Assembly (NCBI GenBank): GCA_011503125.2
Contig: WWBZ02000013.1
Coordinates: 620,001 to 684,000, forward strand
Length of the DNA stretch: 64,000 nt
Direction: 5' to 3'
Source: Botryosphaeria dothidea
Lineage: Eukaryota > Ascomycota > Dothideomycetes > Botryosphaeriales > Botryosphaeriaceae
Position numbers and translations under genes: made by a program. The number at the start of each line of letters is the position of its first letter. Positions within the stretch are counted from its first letter, which is position 1. Below the pieces are notes generated by a model. That model ran no database searches. It had not been told where the DNA came from and saw nothing but the letters and a program-made list of their open reading frames with translations. Positions 58,391-64,000 of this stretch are shown piece by piece.

Positions 58391-58912
58391 ATGGCACCCG
58401 CCGCAGCTCCACCGCTCGACATCGACCCATCCGCCCCGGGCACCATCGTCCGCGCCACCATGGCCGCCGAGGCCTGCTTCAGCTTCTTCCTCGCCTACGG
58501 CATGCTCGTCGAGCCACACGCCACCACCGCGCAGCTCTTCCTCTCCGATGATCCCGCCGCCGGATCACCCGCCGCTGTCTCGTCATTGCTCATGGAGTGG
58601 ATCGGCGTCTGGACGCTGGCCACGAACGTGCCGCTGCTGGTTGCGCTGCCGAACCGGACGGGCGCGATTGAGAGGAGGCAGGTGGCCTACGCGGTGCTGA
58701 GCGCGATGGAGGTGCTTTGGGTGCCGATTCTGGCGTGCAAGGCTTGGCGTTGGGATGGGGAAGGGGGGCTGTTTTGGGGTAAGATTATTGGTGGGATCGC
58801 GGAGCCGATGACGGATTTTCTGGTGTTTGGGCTGCTCGTGTTGTGCATGTGGCCTGGGTGGATGACGCGGTACCGGGTCAGGCGAGATGGAATTGATCAA
58901 AAAGTAGAGTAA
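58391..58912 (+). CDS. Small integral membrane protein of unknown function
   Basis: 173 residues from ATG 58391 (MAPAAAPPLDIDPSAPG). Four hydrophobic segments are visible: MAAEACFSFFLAYGMLV, LLMEWIGVWTLATNVPLLVA, QVAYAVLSAMEVLWVPILA and MTDFLVFGLLVLCMWPGWM. Short charged loops and a basic C-terminus follow. I do not recognise the family, though small four-helix proteins like this are common in ascomycetes. GC-rich third positions like those of the housekeeping genes support real coding. Confidence 0.65.
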   Translation: MAPAAAPPLDIDPSAPGTIVRATMAAEACFSFFLAYGMLVEPHATTAQLFLSDDPAAGSPAAVSSLLMEWIGVWTLATNVPLLVALPNRTGAIERRQVAYAVLSAMEVLWVPILACKAWRWDGEGGLFWGKIIGGIAEPMTDFLVFGLLVLCMWPGWMTRYRVRRDGIDQKVE

Positions 58913-58944
58913 TGCTAGCGTAGTATTTATCAACTATATCTTAG

Positions 58945-59036
58945 CCATAGGGAGTAGGATCATTCGTCCGGACGTAAGAGTCGTGGAGTTAATTACGCTT
59001 ACGTCCAGATGAATGCTTCCATTCCCCACACTATGG
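58945..59036. repeat. Imperfect inverted repeat, MITE-like hairpin
   Basis: The left arm (CCATAG at 58945, CATTCGTCCGGACGTAAG at 58961-58978) faces the right arm (CTTACGTCCAGATGAATG at 58998-59015, CTATGG at 59031-59036). The inner 18 bases pair with two mismatches around a 19-base AT-rich loop. It lies just after the stop codon of the membrane-protein gene. Confidence 0.55.
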
Positions 59037-59169
59037 ATAGTATAATATTAATTCGTCGTGAAAAGTTCTTGCTTGTGACACCGTGCTAAGCCGAAGATGA
59101 CTCGGCAAGCAGGCACCAAAGACATCATTACTACTAGAGTGCACACAATACTGTTAAAAGTTTCTCTTC

Positions 59170-59463
59170 GAGCCGGCAAACCCCAAAATCTACATCACCG
59201 CCTAGATTCTCGGCAGCCTCTGCGTGACCGGAGTCTTCTGCACGCAGTACGTATCCGCTATCAACTACTACGAGGGTCACGGCATCAAGACGGTACCGCC
59301 AGGGGAGACCTCGTCGGCCTATCTCTTCGCCAGCTTACCGGCGTAGTTTGTTCCGCCTAGTAGCCACTCCGTCTCGGAGTTCATACGCAACTTCGCCACT
59401 ACGTTTTGCATACTAGCGCTCATAGATAAGACGATACTACCTCGACACATCCAATTTCTCTAA
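59170..59463 (+). pseudogene. Unidentified coding-like fragment
   Basis: One frame reads LGSLCVTGVFCTQYVSAINY and YEGHGIKTVPPG, then SSAYLFASLPA, a TAG, and continues open to a TAA near 59463. The even residue usage suggests a decayed gene piece. I cannot name the family. The flanks are AT-rich. Confidence 0.25.
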
Positions 59464-61098
59464 AGGTGAATTTATATAAGACTAATGTTAGAACTTGTAG
59501 AAAGGTAAGTGGCGGGTTCTTTACGATATGTTGTTCTTCTTGAACGTAGGAAAAACACGTTCCGTATGGCATATGCCGATAAAGAGTTGGCCATGGCTGT
59601 TGACGCCAAAAAAAAAAAAAACAAGCGTCGGGTATAACATCGTGTCGAACTGGCGGACAACAAGGTTTAAGTGGATATGACGCTCGTTAGGGTCTCTGGG
59701 AATGAAGTAAGCCATCAGATGGAACTAGGGAATAAGGGGAAGAGCATAAACATTTGAGCAAATACAAGGCCGATATTGTATCAGGGAGTCTGGGGTGTTG
59801 CTTGGGAAGCAATCAAATCCTGGTCGGTAGACTGGCACATCGTCCGATTGGGCGGGGAGCCAGAAACGAGACCGGGAGACCGGCTTGAACAAGCGGTTGT
59901 CATCAACCGTCCTCCCTGCAGGAACTTTGCCCGGAGAGGACTTTCCTCAGGAAAGCTTATGGTAACCCCGGTCCTTCCACACTAGCGATGGAGCCAAAGT
60001 AGCCTGAATCGCTGACGATCGTAAGCATCAGACATCCTGGGACGGTGGGGCGGCGGAAAAAGAACTCCCTTGGCCCACACCAACAGGCCCGCTGGCATGA
60101 CCGGCCTAGACAAAAGGGCACTAGCTGCAAGTCTGGATCTGCTGTCTTTTCGGGCTGATCGCGATCGAATTCTCCTAACGCGAGCATGCTCCTGACCCTT
60201 GAGCTTGGCATTAAGCAAAGCATAAATGTTCCATGCTGCCATGCCCGGCTGCTGCTTTCGCCAATGATAAGCCAGAGTAGTGGTTGCGACCGGGATGATT
60301 TACGTCAGTATTAGCGTGATTGAGGCCCACAGGCCAGTAAACGCGATCCACCGGCTATTCAAGCACAGTTGCACGTTCTCTGTGCAGGTCCGGTATGGAT
60401 GGCAAGGGGTTCATGACCGGGGCATCGGCCGATGGAGGAACCGAGGCGTGGTTTGGCCGTGGACATGCTTGCGGCGCAACAAAAAAGCGACGAGGCCTGT
60501 ATCTCCCGGAGCCACTGCCTGGCAGCGGGTGGTGGTGGTGAAGCCCTCAGAGTCGGAGTCATTTCCGACGGCCTAGCGCCCGAGGGACAGCCGTTGACGG
60601 TTCGCCTTGACCAGAATGGGCCCGCGCATCCTCGTGGCGGCTTCATCTCCCGCACCAAACAGTGACTTCCATTTCAGATGTCGGACTGGGCTCTTCTTTT
60701 GAGGGCAGATGTCAGTCCTGCTATTCGATGGTTGCTAGCTGCCACTGCCCTTTGCCCTACCCCGGAATGCTTTGCAACCTGACGCAGGCCTGGTGCAACC
60801 CATCTTGTTTCCTTGCCCCGGAACGACTCCCGCTCTGTTGCAACGGGAAACGTCAAGGCTCCACCAGACCTACCGCCATTTCAGCCGTCAGATAATCTGC
60901 CTTCTTGTCTCCCCTCTGCCATGCCGCTTTATCGTAAAGACAATCCCCACGCCGCACTTCCTTCCGTGACGATCCCAAAGAGCCGGTGCGCATCGTGGCA
61001 GCACCCAGTACAGCATTCGTCCCGCAGCTCAGGTCCGAGTGTAAGGAGCCTTTCTCTCACAGACGCCTCATCGCTATAGAGCTGGCCTTCCAAACACG
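59464..61098. other. Intergenic region, no supported gene
   Basis: Includes an A homopolymer near 59610. Short frames on both strands lack motifs. The last 300 bp form the leader and promoter of the bZIP gene. Confidence 0.5.
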
Positions 61099-61923
61099 AT
61101 GGCAACGATGACCGAACACGATTTCGCATTCGATTCTCGGTCCGGTCCTGGCGTCGACAATTTCCACGTCGCGGATTCAATGGCGTTGTCGAGCTACCTT
61201 AACGGTTTCCTCGACGATGCAGTCACGACGGAGCTCCTTTTCGCTCAGCAGGACTATCCAGACACGGTCGACCCGGACGTGCTTCTGCGTAAGAGCGACC
61301 GGACCAAGTTCTCTGACGACGTCCCCTCAATTATTGCGGAAGGTAAAGGTTCTGGATCCAATGACCTCGAAATGAAAGAGGCGTCACCTGACGATGACCA
61401 GTCTTCCCCCAAAGGCGCCAACAAGCCCGATGGCTCCAGCAAGTCGAAGAAAAGGATGCTATCGACGAGGGGCCGTCCAAACAGGAGAGCGGATACAGCA
61501 GGAGGGCGGAAGAGGCGGGAACAGGACCTGGAGAGGAACCGTGTCGCGGCGAACAAATGCCGGCAAAAAAAGAAAAACTGGATGGCCAGACTTGACGACC
61601 GATACCAGGATCTCGCTGCCCGCAATGGGTTCCTGGAAGGGGAAGTGAACAACTTGGGCAGCACAGTGCTCTGCCTCAAAGAATTGGTATTCCAACACGT
61701 GGAGTGCGGATACGCTCCAATCGAGGGTTACATAAGGGCCGAAGCGCACAAGACACAAGCCTGGGCTCGCTCGCGGGGCCAGGGACTGCTCTCAATGGAA
61801 GAATCCCCGCGCCAAAGCCGGCTGCAAAGGGGGATGTCGCCTACCTTTGACTGTCTCAAGACCGATCCGGGTGGCGCTTGGCATGAAGATTCTGCCGTGC
61901 CGGCTGGAAGCGCTTCTATGTGA
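61099..61923 (+). CDS. bZIP transcription factor, ATF/CREB-like
   Basis: A single exon of 274 residues. An acidic N-terminus is followed by a Ser/Lys-rich linker (SSKSKKRMLSTRGRPNRR). The basic region at about 136-162 contains RKRREQDLERNRVAANKCRQ followed by three Lys, with the Asn-x-x-Ala-Ala-x-Lys-Cys-Arg signature of ATF/CREB-type fungal factors. The zipper helix follows (LDDRYQDLAARNGFLEGEV, with Leu/Asn at heptad positions), then LKELVFQHVEC, typical of the Atf1/AtfA group. The C-terminal 70 residues are polar. It is shorter than Atf1 (no N-terminal Aft domains), so it is a smaller relative. Its targets are unknown. Confidence 0.88.
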   Translation: MATMTEHDFAFDSRSGPGVDNFHVADSMALSSYLNGFLDDAVTTELLFAQQDYPDTVDPDVLLRKSDRTKFSDDVPSIIAEGKGSGSNDLEMKEASPDDDQSSPKGANKPDGSSKSKKRMLSTRGRPNRRADTAGGRKRREQDLERNRVAANKCRQKKKNWMARLDDRYQDLAARNGFLEGEVNNLGSTVLCLKELVFQHVECGYAPIEGYIRAEAHKTQAWARSRGQGLLSMEESPRQSRLQRGMSPTFDCLKTDPGGAWHEDSAVPAGSASM

Positions 61924-62919
61924 TCCAACAGTCTTATGGTTTATGTCTATTCCAACGAGGACAGTTGGTTTAGGGGAAACCTGGCTGGGAGCATGACGAG
62001 ACGGAAGAAAGGAGTTTTCGGGTTGAAGGCCTGATGCAGGAAATGGTCGGTCTCTTTGGTTTTCCCTCGGCGTTGATTTTCTAACACAATCTCAGCCATG
62101 CGGAGTTTGGACTTCATCTGCCTTTTCATTTGTTTTGGGCCAGTTAGGAGAGTCATGGGACGGTAATCTTGTAGCTTTCTATGGGCTTTTGGTTTGTAGG
62201 GCCGCGTGGCTGTGGCCGCTATAGTGGCAACGCTGAACTCTAGGTATGCCTTTGTGCGAGAATACAAATCCTCTAAATCGAGCACCGATGATACGGACTG
62301 GCATAGCGATGGCTTCTGCAAAAGTGCAAAGACCGACAGGGCAGGCGCGTGACGGGGGCCCAAAGAAAGGCGTCTGCAAGATGGCCTAGGCGGGGATTGA
62401 GGCTCGGCTGAGCCAGAAGCGCGCGTGACGCTCGTCGGACTGGGTGGTGGGGTTGAATCAGTAGGTTGGGAAGGAGACGAGGGCGGCAGGGCGGCAGGGC
62501 GGCAGGGTGGCAGGAGTAGCGGCTAGATGTGTCTTGTTCGTGCCGGTGCGAGGTGTGGGCTGGAACGCCGGAGTATACTGCGAGCTGTGGCGATCTCTTA
62601 ACAGGGCCTAAGCCGGGCTTGAGCTCACACAAAGCCAGCGATCCACGTACACCTGGCGGCGGGCGGTTCGGCATTTGCTACTCCCCGGTTTGGCGCTGTC
62701 CAGGTCGAAAATGGACGAAAAGACGACGCACCAGCGAGCCGCGGGACGGCTTGCTTGGCGGGAAGCTACGAGCCGTGCAGGCCGGCAAGCTTTCGCCACA
62801 TAGGAAGTGGGTGCCGAGTGGACTGCATCCATGTAGCAGCAGCGGAGAAGCCGTCATACCTCGACAGCTCCTCAGAAACCACAGCCTCGACTTCATCTTC
62901 TGGCCTTCGACACACGCCA
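61924..62919. other. Intergenic region between two regulator genes
   Basis: No supported gene; a minus-strand frame at 61947-62363 has no motif. A GGCGGCAGG-type tandem repeat lies at 62481-62514. Confidence 0.5.
62481..62514. repeat. Short tandem repeat, unit GGGCGGCA
   Basis: Three near-exact copies of an 8-base unit (gggcggca), followed by gggtggca. Confidence 0.8.
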
Positions 62920-63844
62920 ATGTTGCTGCTGCCTTGCCCGCGCCGCCACAGCCGGGACATGTGGAGAGGCCCGAGCTTGGCCCGAGCCGCTGGCGAAGGC
63001 CGACCCAGGCCAAGCGCCATCGTCGCCAACGTCGCCTGCCAGCCTTGCCGGCGCCGGAAGCACAAGGTACCCAACCCCTCCGCCGATGCCTCCAAAGCCC
63101 CGTTGACGTCCGCAGTGCGATGGCCAGCGCCCCGTGTGCACCCCCTGCCTGGGCAAGACGCGATCCGACTGCGTCTACGATGCCACCGCCGACAAGAGAC
63201 GCACAACCGCCTTGAAGGCTCGTGTCCAACACCTGAGCAAACAAGCCGAGGATCTCGAGGATATCGTGCGGGGCATCGCCGCTGCCTCAGACCCTGGAGT
63301 CGCCTTCGCCACCGTCCGCCAGCTAATCGCCGAAGGCTTCGAGCAAGCCGCGGACGTCGCCGATACATTCAGACAGGAGCGTTCCGAGGAGGAGAGGGAG
63401 GAGGAGGAGGAGGAGGAGGAGGAGGAGGAGGAGGAAGAGGAAGAGGAAGAGGAGAAGGCCTCTCAGTGGAATCGCCGGGAGGATGGTGCTACGCCGAATG
63501 ACTCCACAGCCTCATACATGTACCCTCCCTCGACCAACGAAACCTTTGTCAATCGCGTTGATCCGGGAGGAATCTCCTTCTCGCCATGGAAATTCCACGT
63601 ACAAAACGAGCCGTTGCAGTTTGTACAGTCCGATTACGAAAATACTCCTATAGAGGTAAGCATTTCTGGCCAGTGCCTGTCCAGACAAGCCCGGCGGGTT
63701 CAGGATGACTCGTCGCAATCTTCTGAGGAGACCAATACAGAGTCCAGACTGTGCTTTTCGTCCAGTGAGGTGTCCATGTGTTGGCCTTCACTTGAAAGAG
63801 GCGCTTCTGTCGATGCGCTATCTTTGTCTCCGATTGAAATATAA
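62920..63844 (+). CDS. Zn2Cys6 transcription factor, start and 3' end uncertain
   Basis: Exons 62920-63066 and 63116-63844 give about 291 residues. The 49 bp intron (gtaccc...cgcag) interrupts the zinc cluster. Spliced, the binuclear cluster reads ACQPCRRRKHKC followed by DGQRPVCTPCLGKTRSDC, spacing C-x2-C-x6-C-x6-C-x2-C-x7-C. A coiled-coil-like linker follows (ALKARVQHLSKQAEDLEDIV). Next come a run of more than 20 Glu residues encoded by GAG/GAA repeats (about 63390-63455) and a Ser-rich tail. The 5' limit is a choice: ATG 62920 is in frame, but another start or an upstream exon is possible. A gtaagc after TPIE (63656) may start another intron, in which case the protein continues and could run past the window. 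Confidence 0.75.
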
Positions 63845-64000
63845 GTGCCAAGCCATCTTTTGACATGTCGCCGACAACGCTTTCGCGTAGATCCCACCGC
63901 CTTGCCTCCTGCATGCCCTCGGTTGAATTCTTCGTTTCGGTCCTGGTGCCGTCGGTGTCTACGCGCCGCTTGATTTCACCAGGATTCCTGCTTCTTTTTC

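Noticed and set aside
61947..62363. 138-codon minus-strand frame between the bZIP and Zn2Cys6 genes
   Set aside because: No motif, and the start is not supported by context; treated as chance.
1..64000. CRISPR array, rRNA genes or a secondary-metabolite core enzyme
   Set aside because: No spaced direct repeats, no rRNA-like stretch and no PKS, NRPS or terpene-synthase motifs were seen; SDR, NmrA-like and regulator genes here are scattered and do not form a cluster.

Overview
The window is nuclear DNA of a filamentous ascomycete (Pezizomycotina). It is intron-rich, with short 45-130 bp GT-AG introns, and codes in both directions at about one gene per 2.5 kb. It carries families typical of these fungi: HET, PTH11-like rhodopsin, 2EXR-like, CorA-like, Zn2Cys6 and small cysteine-rich secreted proteins. 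A Dothideomycete is my best guess, but nothing seen here proves the class.

Conserved housekeeping genes form the backbone. They are a BSD-domain protein (5' end outside the window), a Yrb30-type RanGTP-binding protein, the translation release factor eRF3/Sup35, a short-chain dehydrogenase, the glutathione degradosome subunit Dug2, a conserved fungal protein of unknown function, Tim17, a long BTB-domain protein, heme A synthase Cox15 and a CocE-type hydrolase. Yrb30/Sup35 and BTB/Cox15 are divergent pairs that share upstream regions. At the right end lie an ATF/CREB-like bZIP factor and a Zn2Cys6 factor whose 3' end is uncertain.

Accessory blocks sit between these genes. From about 10.3 to 20.5 kb there is a run of decayed genes: a HET-domain remnant, a CorA-like transporter with two in-frame stops, a RelA/SpoT-domain gene with one in-frame stop, and a Tc1/mariner element with four stops in its transposase. 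Every one of these stops can be derived from a sense codon by a C-to-T or G-to-A change, as expected of repeat-induced point mutation or a similar C-to-T process. An intact rhodopsin-domain gene lies inside this block. From 20.6 to 28.1 kb there are two small secreted proteins, three related LPxELRN-motif (2EXR/F-box-like) genes, a small unknown gene and a possible Pol III-type SINE. From 49.4 to 59.5 kb there are a tiny 48-residue six-cysteine secreted peptide (three exons), a secreted 12-cysteine protein ending in EF-hands, a large HET protein with an N-terminal membrane segment and ZZ-like finger, an NmrA-like pseudogene with an internal deletion, a small membrane protein and an imperfect inverted repeat.

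All gene models come from reading the sequence. Exon boundaries were chosen by frame continuity, splice consensus and remembered family sequence. No database search was run.
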